The notes under the pieces were generated by a model, which had not been told where the DNA came from, made no database searches, and worked only from the letters and a program-made list of their open reading frames with translations. From Peptoniphilus stercorisuis (lineage in GTDB: Bacteria; Bacillota; Clostridia; Tissierellales; Peptoniphilaceae), in assembly GCF_017874395.1 (NCBI RefSeq), contig NZ_JAGGLJ010000003.1, positions 1 to 64,000 on the forward strand: a stretch of 64,000 bases of DNA, written 5' to 3'. Both the position numbers and the translations under genes were made by a program. Shown one piece after another: positions 35,766 to 44,903 of the stretch (within the stretch, counting starts at the first letter, position 1; each line of letters opens with the position of its first letter).

Positions 35766-36415
35766 ATAGACAAAAAAGAGAGAAATTATATTTTATATTA
35801 TCTTTAATAGGATGTTGTGTGCCTATAATAATGGGAATATGTTTTTATAATATAATGCCTAGAGAAATGCCAGTACATTTTAATAATAGAAATATTGCAG
35901 ATGATTTTGCATCTAAAGAGGTTGCTCTTTTTGTAATTCCAATATTTATAATTGCAATATTTTTATTTAGTGTTTTTATGATAAAAAAAGATCCTAAAAG
36001 ACAAAATCAAAGTAATGGAATATTATATGTTTTATATGTATTTATGCCGATTATATCAATATTAACATCTTCATTTTCCATATCTTATGCTCTAGGATAT
36101 AGACCAAATATTTCTATGTATATAATAAGAATTATTTCTGTATTTTTTATATCAATTGGAAATTTACTTCCAAAGACAAAGAGAAACTACACAGTTGGAA
36201 TAAAAGTTCCTTGGACTTTAGATTCTGATAAAAACTGGAATAAAACACATAGATTTGCAGGATTTTTGTGGACTATTGTTGGAGTATTAACTTTATTATT
36301 TAGTTTTTTATTTGAAAAATATATGAATAATCTTTTTTTAGTAGGAGCAGTTTTAATGATTATTCTTCCCATAATATATTCTTATATTTTGTATAGAAAA
36401 GAAAGTAATATATAA
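35762..36415 (+). CDS. SdpI-family membrane immunity protein
   Basis: 217 residues with about six membrane helices. The family motif GNLLPKTKRNYTVGIKVPWTL and NWNKTHRFAGFLW (about 140-170) is clear, and the N-terminal MPREMPVHFN matches the DUF1648/SdpI N-terminus. SdpI protects Bacillus against the SdpC killing peptide and acts as the signal receptor. No SdpABC genes are in this window, so the module is an orphan immunity/sensing pair. Confidence 0.87.
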   Translation: MNRQKREKLYFILSLIGCCVPIIMGICFYNIMPREMPVHFNNRNIADDFASKEVALFVIPIFIIAIFLFSVFMIKKDPKRQNQSNGILYVLYVFMPIISILTSSFSISYALGYRPNISMYIIRIISVFFISIGNLLPKTKRNYTVGIKVPWTLDSDKNWNKTHRFAGFLWTIVGVLTLLFSFLFEKYMNNLFLVGAVLMIILPIIYSYILYRKESNI

Positions 36416-36423
36416 AATAAAAG

Positions 36424-36445
36424 CTTGACCGAGGTCAAGTTTTTT
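36424..36445 (+). terminator. Terminator after sdpI-like gene
   Basis: Stem CTTGACC / GGTCAAG with two-base loop and T6. Confidence 0.88.
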
Positions 36446-36735
36446 CTAATTTTAAATAGATTTAGATAATAAATACTATAAGTTATTTCTTATACAAGTA
36501 TTATAAGGGGATATTTCATAATACTTTAAATTTTTGGGAAAGTTGTATAAATTTAACAAGAAATTATATAAGGTTAACAGGACTTTATAATAATCAATAC
36601 TAAAACAAAAATCCATTTAAAATTAAGAACAAATTAAGTATAAATATTAAGTAAAATATTATAATATCAATATACACTAATTTAATACAATATACAAGTT
36701 TAATAATAGATTATTATATTTATTATTAAAATCAA
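36446..36735. other. 290-base very AT-rich intergenic stretch
   Basis: No ORF, hairpin with T tract or known RNA family seen; low-complexity A/T sequence upstream of the pyr promoter. Confidence 0.5.
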
Positions 36736-36764
36736 TTGACTTTAGATTAAGTATGCTATATCAT
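36736..36764 (+). promoter_or_regulatory. Promoter of pyrBIKD
   Basis: TTGACT (36736-36741), 17-base spacer, TATCAT (36759-36764). Leader of about 147 bases follows. Confidence 0.7.
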
Positions 36765-36806
36765 ATCTTAAAGATAAAATTTTAGAAAGATATTACTTTT
36801 AATTTA

Positions 36807-36901
36807 GTGCGGGACGCTAAAAAGGTATTTGATTTAAGATAAAACTTATTTAACAATATAAGTCTATTTTCTTGCCTAATTCCTGCACGGCAAGTTTTTT
36901 T
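36807..36901 (+). promoter_or_regulatory. pyrB leader attenuator (terminator with competing antiterminator)
   Basis: Terminator: CTTGCC (36871-36876) pairs with GGCAAG (36889-36894), followed by seven T. Its loop contains TCCTGCAC (36881-36888), which is complementary (one G-T wobble) to GTGCGGGA at 36807-36814 far upstream. The two pairings exclude each other, the usual design of a pyr attenuator. No canonical PyrR-binding motif was recognised, so the sensor is open. Confidence 0.65.
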
Positions 36902-36917
36902 ATTTAGGAGGTAAAAC

Positions 36918-37838
36918 ATGCCAAGGCATTTAATACAACCATTAGACTTTACAACAGAAGAATTCGAAGATTTATTCAGACTAGCTGATGATATTTTACT
37001 AAACCCCGTTAAATACGGTAGTGTTTGCAATGGTAAAGTATTAGCTAGTCTTTTTTTTGAACCTTCAACAAGAACTAGATTATCCTTTGAAACTGCAATG
37101 TTAAGACTTGGTGGACAAGTAGTTGGATTTGCAGATGCAAAAGTTTCTTCTACATCAAAGGGTGAGTCACTACAAGATACTTTAAGAACTGTAGAAAACT
37201 ATGCAGATATTGCAGCGATGAGACATCCTAAAGAAGGAGCAGCACTGCTTGCTTCAAAGGCTATGACTAATATGCCAATTATAAATGCAGGAGATGGAGG
37301 ACATCAACATCCAACTCAAACTCTAACAGATCTTATGACTATAAGACATTATAAAAAAAGATTTAATAATTTAACTATAGGACTTTGTGGAGATTTAAAA
37401 TTTGGAAGAACTATCCACTCTCTTGTAAGAGCAATGAATAGATATGAAAATGTAAAATTTGTATTTATATCACCAGATGAACTAAAGATGCCAAGACAAT
37501 TTAAAGAAGAACTAAGTGAGGATTCTTATAGAGAAACTTCAAATCTTTCAAGTGCCATTGAAGAATTAGATATACTATATATGTCAAGAGTTCAAAGAGA
37601 GAGATTTGTATCTGAGGAAGAGTATTTAAGACTTAAAGATTTCTTTGTACTAGATGAGGAAAAAATGAGTCTTGCAAAGGAAGATATGATAGTACTTCAT
37701 CCACTTCCAAGAGTAAATGAAATAGCTACTGAAATAGATAAAGATGAAAGAGCAGTTTATTTTGAACAGGCAAAATATGGAATGTATATAAGAATGGCAC
37801 TAATAATGTTTCTTTTAGATATAGAGGTGGAAAAATAA
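36918..37838 (+). CDS. pyrB: Aspartate carbamoyltransferase catalytic chain
   Basis: Condenses carbamoyl phosphate with aspartate in UMP synthesis. The carbamoyl-phosphate motif EPSTRTR (48-54), [10 protein letters not shown] and HPLPRVNEI are intact; 306 residues. AGGAGG precedes the ATG, just after the leader terminator. It overlaps pyrI by one base. Confidence 0.97.
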   Translation: MPRHLIQPLDFTTEEFEDLFRLADDILLNPVKYGSVCNGKVLASLFFEPSTRTRLSFETAMLRLGGQVVGFADAKVSSTSKGESLQDTLRTVENYADIAAMRHPKEGAALLASKAMTNMPIINAGDGGHQHPTQTLTDLMTIRHYKKRFNNLTIGLCGDLKFGRTIHSLVRAMNRYENVKFVFISPDELKMPRQFKEELSEDSYRETSNLSSAIEELDILYMSRVQRERFVSEEEYLRLKDFFVLDEEKMSLAKEDMIVLHPLPRVNEIATEIDKDERAVYFEQAKYGMYIRMALIMFLLDIEVEK

Positions 37839-38266
37839 TGATAAATGTTTCAAAGATAAAAAAGGGAATTGTACTAGATCATATAGAAGCAGGAGAGGGA
37901 TATTGTCTATTTAAAGCCCTAAAATTAGATGAGGTTTCAGATACAGTAGTACTTATGCAAAATATCTCATCTACATCAAAGGGAAAAAAGGACCTTATAA
38001 AAATAGAAACTGATTTTCAAGTAGATTTTACAGTTTTAGGACTTATTGCACCACATACTACTGTAAACTATATTGAAGATGGTGAAAGAGTTAAAAAATT
38101 CAGAATGGAACTTCCAGAAGAAGTACATGGAATAATGAAATGTAAAAATCCAAGATGTATTACAAATTCTGAAAAAGTAGAAGATATACTATTTACATTA
38201 GTAAATCCAGATAGTAAAGAATATAGATGCGAATACTGTGATTCATTGACAAAATACGAGGGATAA
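37838..38266 (+). CDS. pyrI: Aspartate carbamoyltransferase regulatory chain
   Basis: 142 residues. N-terminal allosteric nucleotide-binding domain (IEAGEGYCLFKALKLD), C-terminal zinc domain with four Cys (CKNPRC and CEYC) that contacts PyrB. Presence of PyrI implies an E. coli-like allosteric holoenzyme rather than the lone-trimer ATCase of Bacillus; this is known in clostridia. Confidence 0.95.
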   Translation: MINVSKIKKGIVLDHIEAGEGYCLFKALKLDEVSDTVVLMQNISSTSKGKKDLIKIETDFQVDFTVLGLIAPHTTVNYIEDGERVKKFRMELPEEVHGIMKCKNPRCITNSEKVEDILFTLVNPDSKEYRCEYCDSLTKYEG

Positions 38267-38267
38267 A

Positions 38268-38966
38268 ATGGCAAAAGTTTTAGAAAACATAAAAATTGAC
38301 AATAATTATTATTTATTAAAGACAGATTTAAAAATGGATGTACTGCCAGGCCAATTTTTTATGCTAAGAGCTTGGGGAAATTATCCTACACTTTCAAGAC
38401 CAATAAGTATTTATGATGCTAGTAATACTTTAGAGTTTTTATATGAGGTTGTAGGAGAGGGAACAAAAATACTATCACAACTAAAAGTTGGAGATGAGCT
38501 AAAAGTTGAAGGTCCCTATGGCAACTCTTTTAAAACTAAGGATATTAAAGAAATTTCTCTAGTAGGTGGTGGAGTGGGAGTTGCTCCCTTCTACTACCTT
38601 ATAAAAAAATTAAAAGAAGAAAATGAAAATATAGATATAGATTTTTATATTGGAGAAAGAGAAAATCAAGAAATAGAAAATGCCTTTTTAGATTTAGATG
38701 TAAATTTAAAAATTAAAAAAGGTGGATTTATTACAGATATTTTAGAATTTGACAAAAAATTAATCTACACTTGTGGTCCAGATATTATGATGAAAAATAT
38801 TACAAAACTTGCACAAGAAAATAATTGTGAAGTATATGTTTCTCTAGATAAGAGAATGGGCTGTGGAGTTGGAGCATGTCTATCTTGTACATGTAAGACA
38901 AAAGATGGAAATAAGAGATCTTGTAAAGAAGGACCTATATTTAAAGGAGGAGATATAATTGAATAG
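38268..38966 (+). CDS. pyrK: Dihydroorotate dehydrogenase electron-transfer subunit
   Basis: 232-residue FAD/[2Fe-2S] protein that lets PyrD use NAD+. FAD motif RPISIYDA, nucleotide motif VGGGVGVAPFYYL, and the C-terminal cluster Cys set CGVGACLSCTCKT plus a later Cys (RSC). One base after pyrI, overlapping pyrD by eight bases. Confidence 0.95.
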   Translation: MAKVLENIKIDNNYYLLKTDLKMDVLPGQFFMLRAWGNYPTLSRPISIYDASNTLEFLYEVVGEGTKILSQLKVGDELKVEGPYGNSFKTKDIKEISLVGGGVGVAPFYYLIKKLKEENENIDIDFYIGERENQEIENAFLDLDVNLKIKKGGFITDILEFDKKLIYTCGPDIMMKNITKLAQENNCEVYVSLDKRMGCGVGACLSCTCKTKDGNKRSCKEGPIFKGGDIIE

Positions 38967-39858
38967 ACTTAAAACTACAATATGTGGAGTGGAATTTAAA
39001 AATCCAATTATAACTGCCTCTGGTACTTATGGATATGGTAGAGAATATGAAAGATATTATGATCCAGCAGTACTTGGTGGAATATCTTCAAAGGGAATAA
39101 CATATCATGCAAAAGAGGGAAATACTGGAATTAGAATATGGGAAACACCTTCTGGAATAATAAATTCTATTGGTCTTGAAAATCCTGGAATAGAAGTATT
39201 TTGTAAAGATATGATAGAAGATATGTTGCAAATTGACACAAATATCTTTGTAAATCTTGGAGGAAATACAATAGAAGAATATGTAGAAGGGGCAAAAATG
39301 TTAAATGATTTTGACTTTTTTGCAATAGAGTTAAATATATCTTGCCCTAATGTAAAAGAAGGTGGAATGGCCTTTGGAACTGATGAAGAGGCAGCTTATA
39401 GAGTAGTAAGTGCAGTAAGAAAAGTTTCAAAACATAGATTATTTGTAAAATTATCTCCAAATGTAGGAAGTATTGTAAATATTGCAAAAGCTGTAGAAAG
39501 AGCAGGAGCAGATGGAATAAGCTTAATAAATACTATTCTTGCAATGGCAATAGATGTAGATAAAATGGAAAAAGTATTTGACAATACCTATGCAGGTCTA
39601 TCAGGACCAGCTGTAAAGCCAATAGCCCTTAGAATGACACATGAAGTGTGCAAAAATGTAAATATACCTGTAATAGGAATGGGCGGAATTACAACAGGTA
39701 TAGATGCAATAGAGTTTATTTTAGCAGGAGCATCAGCAGTTCAAGTTGGAACAGCAAACTTTATGAATCCAAGAGCAGTTTTAGAAATAAAAGATCAAAT
39801 GGTAGAATATTTAGATAATAAGGATAAAAGTGTAGATGAAATAAGGGGATTAGTATAA
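38959..39858 (+). CDS. pyrD: Dihydroorotate dehydrogenase B, catalytic subunit
   Basis: 299-residue FMN TIM barrel of class 1B. ASGTYGYGREY, NSIGLENPGIE, NISCPNVKEGG with the catalytic Cys, and GMGGITTG phosphate loop. Start is TTG 38959 after AAAGGAGGAG; no ATG is available. Forms a heterotetramer with PyrK. pyrC, pyrE and pyrF are not in the window. Confidence 0.95.
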   Translation: MNRLKTTICGVEFKNPIITASGTYGYGREYERYYDPAVLGGISSKGITYHAKEGNTGIRIWETPSGIINSIGLENPGIEVFCKDMIEDMLQIDTNIFVNLGGNTIEEYVEGAKMLNDFDFFAIELNISCPNVKEGGMAFGTDEEAAYRVVSAVRKVSKHRLFVKLSPNVGSIVNIAKAVERAGADGISLINTILAMAIDVDKMEKVFDNTYAGLSGPAVKPIALRMTHEVCKNVNIPVIGMGGITTGIDAIEFILAGASAVQVGTANFMNPRAVLEIKDQMVEYLDNKDKSVDEIRGLV

Positions 39859-40117
39859 AATAAAATAAATTTTTTTATAAAATAAATATTTCTTATAGAA
39901 CAAAACTCTTCATATTAAGAGTAGAATTAATATATTCAAATATTGTAAAATTAAGGAAGTCTTTGAAAACTTCCTTTTTAATTTTAAGAAATTTTCCCCA
40001 AATTTTCACGAAATTGTGTATAATGATATTAAGAGTAAGTTCAAATTATATATTTTTCTTTAGAACTTAATATTTTGTAAATAAATGTTTATTATCTACA
40101 CATTTATAATAAAAAAT
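39859..40117. other. Intergenic region between pyrD and whiA
   Basis: Apart from a hairpin ACTCTT / AAGAGT (39905-39922) without a T tract, the terminator listed separately, and AT-rich sequence, nothing is seen. Confidence 0.5.
39953..39979 (+). terminator. Terminator after pyr operon
   Basis: Eight-base stem AAGGAAGT / ACTTCCTT with an eight-base loop and short T tract. Confidence 0.8.
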
Positions 40118-40146
40118 TTGCAAAAGTGTTTAAGTTTTAGTATAAT
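40118..40146 (+). promoter_or_regulatory. Promoter of whiA operon
   Basis: TTGCAA (40118-40123), 17-base spacer, TATAAT (40141-40146). Confidence 0.6.
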
Positions 40147-40168
40147 GTATAAAATCTGATGAGGTGAG

Positions 40169-41146
40169 ATGATGAGTTTTTCATCCTCTGTAAAAAATGA
40201 AGTTGCTAGAAAAAAGTTGTCAGACATTTGTGATATGACAGCTGAGTTATCTGGTATGCTTCCAATGTGTGGAGCATTAAAATTCAATCAATTTCAAATA
40301 GTTACTTTAAGCTTTAATACAGAAAATGCATCTGTTGCTAGAAGGATATTTACTTTTTTAAAGAGATATTATTCTGAAGATGTAGAAGTAGTAGTAAGTA
40401 AAAGTAAGCAGCTGAAGAAAAATAATATTTATTCAGTAATCCTAAAAGATGGTAGTGCAGTAAAGACACTCCTTTATGATTCAGATTTCATTAAGGATGA
40501 AAACGTATTTATGCCGAATTATAAGCCATTTTTCCTACTTGAAAGTGATTGTTGTAAAAGATCATATATAAGAGGTGCTTTTTTAGGAGCAGGATCTATA
40601 TCTAATCCAGAGAAGTCCTACCATCTTGAATTTGTATCTAATAATGAAGAACACGCAAAATTTCTATCTAGTTTAATAAATAGCTATAATTTAAATTCTA
40701 AGATAATTAAAAGAAAAGAAAATTATGTTATATATTTAAAAGAAGCAGAACAAATTTCAGACCTACTTGCAATTATTGGGGCTACAAACTCAGTGCTTGA
40801 ATTTGAAAATATTCGAGTAGTTAAGTATATGAAAAATAGAGTAAATAGGATAGTTAATTGTGAAACAGCTAATTTAAACAAAACTGTAAATGCCTCTGTA
40901 AAACAGGTTAATGATATACTTTATATTAAAGAATCAATAGGACTTAACAGTTTACCTGAGCCTTTAAGAGAAGTAGCAGTACTTAGGGTGGAAAATAGAG
41001 ATTCTAGTTTGAAAGAAATTGGAGAAATGCTTGATCCACCAGTTGGCAAGTCGGGGATTAATCATAGATTAAACAAAATAAAAAAAATCGCAAGTAAGTT
41101 AAGGAGTGAACAGGATGATTTCAAAAACAGTAACGCTAAAAAATGA
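40169..41146 (+). CDS. whiA: WhiA DNA-binding protein
   Basis: 325 residues. N-terminal LAGLIDADG homing-endonuclease-like domain (SFSSSVKNEVARKKL ... RGAFLGAGSISNPEKSYHLEF) that is non-nucleolytic in WhiA, and C-terminal helix-turn-helix (SLKEIGEMLDPPVGKSGINHRL). Linked to cell division and chromosome segregation in Gram-positives. The first two codons are both ATG. The usual neighbours RapZ and YvcK are absent, but the HPr gene follows as in Bacillus. Confidence 0.95.
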   Translation: MMSFSSSVKNEVARKKLSDICDMTAELSGMLPMCGALKFNQFQIVTLSFNTENASVARRIFTFLKRYYSEDVEVVVSKSKQLKKNNIYSVILKDGSAVKTLLYDSDFIKDENVFMPNYKPFFLLESDCCKRSYIRGAFLGAGSISNPEKSYHLEFVSNNEEHAKFLSSLINSYNLNSKIIKRKENYVIYLKEAEQISDLLAIIGATNSVLEFENIRVVKYMKNRVNRIVNCETANLNKTVNASVKQVNDILYIKESIGLNSLPEPLREVAVLRVENRDSSLKEIGEMLDPPVGKSGINHRLNKIKKIASKLRSEQDDFKNSNAKK

Positions 41147-41381
41147 AGATGGTTTACATGCAAGGGCTGCAGCACTATTTGTTAGAACAGCTAATAAATA
41201 TGGTTCTGAAATCACTCTACAGGCACATGGAGACAGTGTAAATGGCAAAAGTATTATTGGTATTATGTCCCTTGGCGCTTTTTGTGGAGAAGAAGTAATA
41301 ATAAGTGCTTTAGGTACAGATGAAGAAGAAGCCGTTGAAAGTTTAGTAAATTTAGTAGAAAATAATTTTATAGAAATTTAG
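41115..41381 (+). CDS. ptsH: Phosphocarrier protein HPr
   Basis: 88 residues from ATG 41115 (AAGGAG eight bases upstream); a GTG at 41106 is weaker. Phosphoryl site His15 (GLHARAA) and regulatory Ser46 (GKSIIGIMSLG) are both exactly placed, so this is HPr rather than Crh, which lacks His15. It overlaps whiA by 32 bases in another frame, as expected from the yvcL-crh position in Bacillus. Confidence 0.93.
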   Translation: MISKTVTLKNEDGLHARAAALFVRTANKYGSEITLQAHGDSVNGKSIIGIMSLGAFCGEEVIISALGTDEEEAVESLVNLVENNFIEI

Positions 41382-41387
41382 CAGCTT

Positions 41388-41420
41388 AGAGTTTTAATAG
41401 TTAACTATTAAAGCTCTTTT
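41388..41420 (+). terminator. Hairpin terminator after ptsH
   Basis: Long AT-rich palindrome AGAG-(C)TTTTAATAGTTAACTA type with AGAG / CTCT ends and a TTTT tail; moderate strength. Confidence 0.6.
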
Positions 41421-41446
41421 CAATTTATAGATATGTGGAGGTAAAA

Positions 41447-44400
41447 GTGAAAGATTTTGTTCATTTACATGTCCATAGTGAATATTCTCTTTTAGACGGA
41501 TCTGCAAAAATTCAGGAGCTTCCAAAAAGAGCTAAAGAACTTGGAATGAATGCAATAGCTTTAACAGATCATGGAAATATGTATGGAACTATAGCTTTTT
41601 ATAAAGCTTGTAAAGAAGAGGGGATAAAACCCATCTTAGGATGTGAAGTATATGTTTGTGATGGAGATTATTTAAAAAAAGACAAAAACTCTAAAAGATA
41701 CCATTTAATACTTCTTGCAGAAAATAATATTGGATATAAAAATCTTATGAAGATAGTATCTGAGGGATTTGTAAATGGATATTATTATAAGCCAAGAGTA
41801 GATAAAAATATTCTTAGAAAATATAGTGAAGGTATTATTGCATCAAGTGCCTGTCTTGGAGGAGAGGTACAAAGAAAGTTAAATTATGGAGAATATGATT
41901 CTGCTAAGGAATCTGCAAAAGAATATGAAGAGATTTTTGGAGAAGGAAATTTTTATTTAGAACTTCAAAATCATGGCATAAAAGAGCAATTAAGTGTAAA
42001 TAAGGATCTTGAAATCTTAAGTAAAGAGACGAATATTCCACTTATTGCAACAAATGATGTTCATTATTTAAATAAAGAAGATGCAAAGGCCCATGATGTG
42101 CTTTTATGTATTCAAACGGCTAAGGTTGTATCTGAAGAAAACAGAATGAAATTTGAAACAGAAGAATTTTATTTAAAAAGTAAAGAGGAAATGTATGAGC
42201 TTTTTTCAAATAATGAGGAAGCTCTATTAAACACGCAAAAAATTGCAGATAGATGTAATGTAGATATTTCTTTTCATGAATTACATCTTCCAAAATTTGA
42301 TATTCCACAGGGATATACAAATATTACTTATTTAGAAAAACTTGTAAAAGAAGGTTTAAGTAAAAGATATCCTGAAATTACAGATGAAATTAAAAAAAGA
42401 TATGATTATGAATTTAATACAATTGTAAATATGGGATATGTAGATTATTTTCTAATAGTTTGGGACTTTATAAGATTTTCTAAAGAAAATGGAATAGAAG
42501 TAGGACCAGGACGTGGTTCTGCAGCAGGATCTATAGTATCTTATGCTCTTGAAATAATAGATATTGATCCTTTAGAATTTGATCTTCTATTTGAAAGATT
42601 TTTAAATCCTGAAAGAGTTTCAATGCCAGATATTGATATAGACTTTTGCTATGAAAGACGTGAAGAAGTAATTGAGTATGTAATAGAAAAATATGGAAGT
42701 GACAATGTAGCACAAATTGTTACCTTTGGTACAATGGCAGCAAGAGGGGCAATAAGAGATGTAGGTCGTGCACTTGATTTAAGTTATGGAAGAGTAGATT
42801 ATATAGCAAAACAAATACCCTCAGAGCTAAATATGACTATTGAAAAAGCACTTAATATATCAGAGCCTCTAAAGAAGGAATACAATGAAGATATAGAAGT
42901 TAAAAATCTAATAGATACAGCTTTAAAAGTAGAAGGACTTCCTCGCCATACATCAACTCACGCAGCAGGAGTAGTTATTTCAAAAGATCCTTTGACAGAA
43001 TATGTTCCACTTACAAGAAATGGAGATATTATTGCAACTCAATTTAATATGATTGAGCTTGAGGAATTAGGTCTTTTAAAGATGGATTTTTTAGGGCTTA
43101 GAACTTTAACTGTATTAAGAGATGCTTTAGAATTAATAGAAAAAAATCATAATAAAAAAATTGATTTTTCAAAAATAGGTTTAAATGATAAAGATGTGCT
43201 TTCTATGTTTGCAAGAGCTGAAACTCTAGGAGTATTTCAATTTGAGTCCTCTGGAATGAGAGCCTTTTTAAGAGAGCTTCGTCCCGATGCCTTTGAAGAC
43301 TTAGTAGCAGCAAATGCACTTTTTAGACCAGGACCTATGAACCAAATTCCGAAATTTATAGAATCAAAACACAATCCATTGAAAATTTCATATATTCATG
43401 AAAAACTTGAGCCGATTTTAGATGTAACTTATGGCTGTATTGTATATCAAGAGCAGGTCATGCAAATAGTTCAACAAATTGGTGGATATTCTCTTGGACG
43501 AGCAGACCTTGTAAGACGTGCTATGTCTAAGAAAAAAATGGATGTAATGGAAGAGGAAAGACATAATTTTATATATGGTAAAATAGATGAAAATGGAGAT
43601 GTTATTTGTTGTGGAGCTATTGAAAATGGAGTAGATGAAAAATCAGCAAATGAAATTTATAATTTAATGATTGATTTTGCAAATTATGCTTTTAATAAAT
43701 CTCACTCAGTAGCCTATGCAGTAGTAGCTTATAGAACAGCTTATTTAAAATATTACTATCCAAAGGAATTTATGGCAGCACAGATTTCTTCTTATATGGG
43801 AAATTCTGATCAAGTTGCTCTTTATATAGAGGAGTGTAAAAGACTTGGTATAGAAATACTCCCGCCAGATATTAATAAGTCCTATAAAAAATTTACAACA
43901 GAAAAGGGGAAAATTAGATTTGGTCTAAAGGCTGTAAAAAATCTTGGAGAAAATTTAATAGATGAAGCAGTTAGATTAAGAGAAAAAGACGGAAAATTCA
44001 CATCACTTGAAGACTTTGTAAGAAGAGTTTCAAAGGAAAAATCTTCAGCAATGAATAAAAGAGCCATAGAGTCTTTAATAAAATGTGGAGGATTTGACTC
44101 TCTTGGAGGAAATAGAGCACAGTATTTAGCAATTTATGAAAAGACTATATCAAATATTACAAATAATATAAAAAATAATATAGAAGGACAATTTTCACTA
44201 TTTGACTCCTTTGACAAAAAAGAGGAACTGCCAAAACTTAAAGACTTTAACAAAAAGGCAAAACTTGAAATGGAAAAAGAAATAGCTGGAGTATATATTT
44301 CAGGCCATCCACTAGAGCCCTATGCTGCAGCACTTAAAACTCTTTCTACAACAAATACTATAAGTTTAAATGATTCTTTTAAATCTGGTAAAATAAATAA

Positions 44401-44896
44401 AGATGTATTTGTAAAAATAGCAGGTCTTATTAAGACAAAAAGAACTATGATTACAAAAAATAAAAAGATGATGGCCTTTGCCACATTAGAGGATTTATAT
44501 GGAATTGTAGAACTTATAATATTTCCAAATACTTTTATAAAATATCAAGAACTTATTAAAGAAGGAGAAGTTGTCCTAATTAAAGGTCATGCTCAAGGGT
44601 CTGAGGTAGAAGATGCAAAAATTATAGTAGATTCTATATCATCTTTAAATAAATCTTCAGATAAAAGGGTATTTTTAAAGATAAGTTCAATGAATAATAC
44701 AATACTTGTAGATAATATAAAATCAATACTTAAAGATTATAGGGGAGATACTCCTGTAGTATTATTTGCAGAGAATGATAAAAAATCCTATGGTACAGAA
44801 AAAACACTTTGGATAAATGAAGAGAAGTTTAATGAACTTAAAATAGAACTTTTAAATTTATTAGACAATGATCCAAATAGAATAATATTAAAGTAG
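41447..44896 (+). CDS. dnaE: DNA polymerase III subunit alpha, DnaE
   Basis: 1149 residues from GTG 41447 (GGAGG at 41437-41441; a GTG at 41435 overlaps that site). N-terminal PHP domain (LHVHSEYSLLDGS), Pol3 core with the catalytic PDIDIDF and GPGRGSAAGSIV, tandem HhH region, and a C-terminal OB fold (KIAGLIKTKRTMITKNKKMMAFATLED). In low-GC Gram-positives DnaE works beside PolC. Followed by pfkA after seven bases, a conserved order in Firmicutes. Confidence 0.97.
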   Translation: MKDFVHLHVHSEYSLLDGSAKIQELPKRAKELGMNAIALTDHGNMYGTIAFYKACKEEGIKPILGCEVYVCDGDYLKKDKNSKRYHLILLAENNIGYKNLMKIVSEGFVNGYYYKPRVDKNILRKYSEGIIASSACLGGEVQRKLNYGEYDSAKESAKEYEEIFGEGNFYLELQNHGIKEQLSVNKDLEILSKETNIPLIATNDVHYLNKEDAKAHDVLLCIQTAKVVSEENRMKFETEEFYLKSKEEMYELFSNNEEALLNTQKIADRCNVDISFHELHLPKFDIPQGYTNITYLEKLVKEGLSKRYPEITDEIKKRYDYEFNTIVNMGYVDYFLIVWDFIRFSKENGIEVGPGRGSAAGSIVSYALEIIDIDPLEFDLLFERFLNPERVSMPDIDIDFCYERREEVIEYVIEKYGSDNVAQIVTFGTMAARGAIRDVGRALDLSYGRVDYIAKQIPSELNMTIEKALNISEPLKKEYNEDIEVKNLIDTALKVEGLPRHTSTHAAGVVISKDPLTEYVPLTRNGDIIATQFNMIELEELGLLKMDFLGLRTLTVLRDALELIEKNHNKKIDFSKIGLNDKDVLSMFARAETLGVFQFESSGMRAFLRELRPDAFEDLVAANALFRPGPMNQIPKFIESKHNPLKISYIHEKLEPILDVTYGCIVYQEQVMQIVQQIGGYSLGRADLVRRAMSKKKMDVMEEERHNFIYGKIDENGDVICCGAIENGVDEKSANEIYNLMIDFANYAFNKSHSVAYAVVAYRTAYLKYYYPKEFMAAQISSYMGNSDQVALYIEECKRLGIEILPPDINKSYKKFTTEKGKIRFGLKAVKNLGENLIDEAVRLREKDGKFTSLEDFVRRVSKEKSSAMNKRAIESLIKCGGFDSLGGNRAQYLAIYEKTISNITNNIKNNIEGQFSLFDSFDKKEELPKLKDFNKKAKLEMEKEIAGVYISGHPLEPYAAALKTLSTTNTISLNDSFKSGKINKDVFVKIAGLIKTKRTMITKNKKMMAFATLEDLYGIVELIIFPNTFIKYQELIKEGEVVLIKGHAQGSEVEDAKIIVDSISSLNKSSDKRVFLKISSMNNTILVDNIKSILKDYRGDTPVVLFAENDKKSYGTEKTLWINEEKFNELKIELLNLLDNDPNRIILK

Positions 44897-44903
44897 GTGA
44901 CTT

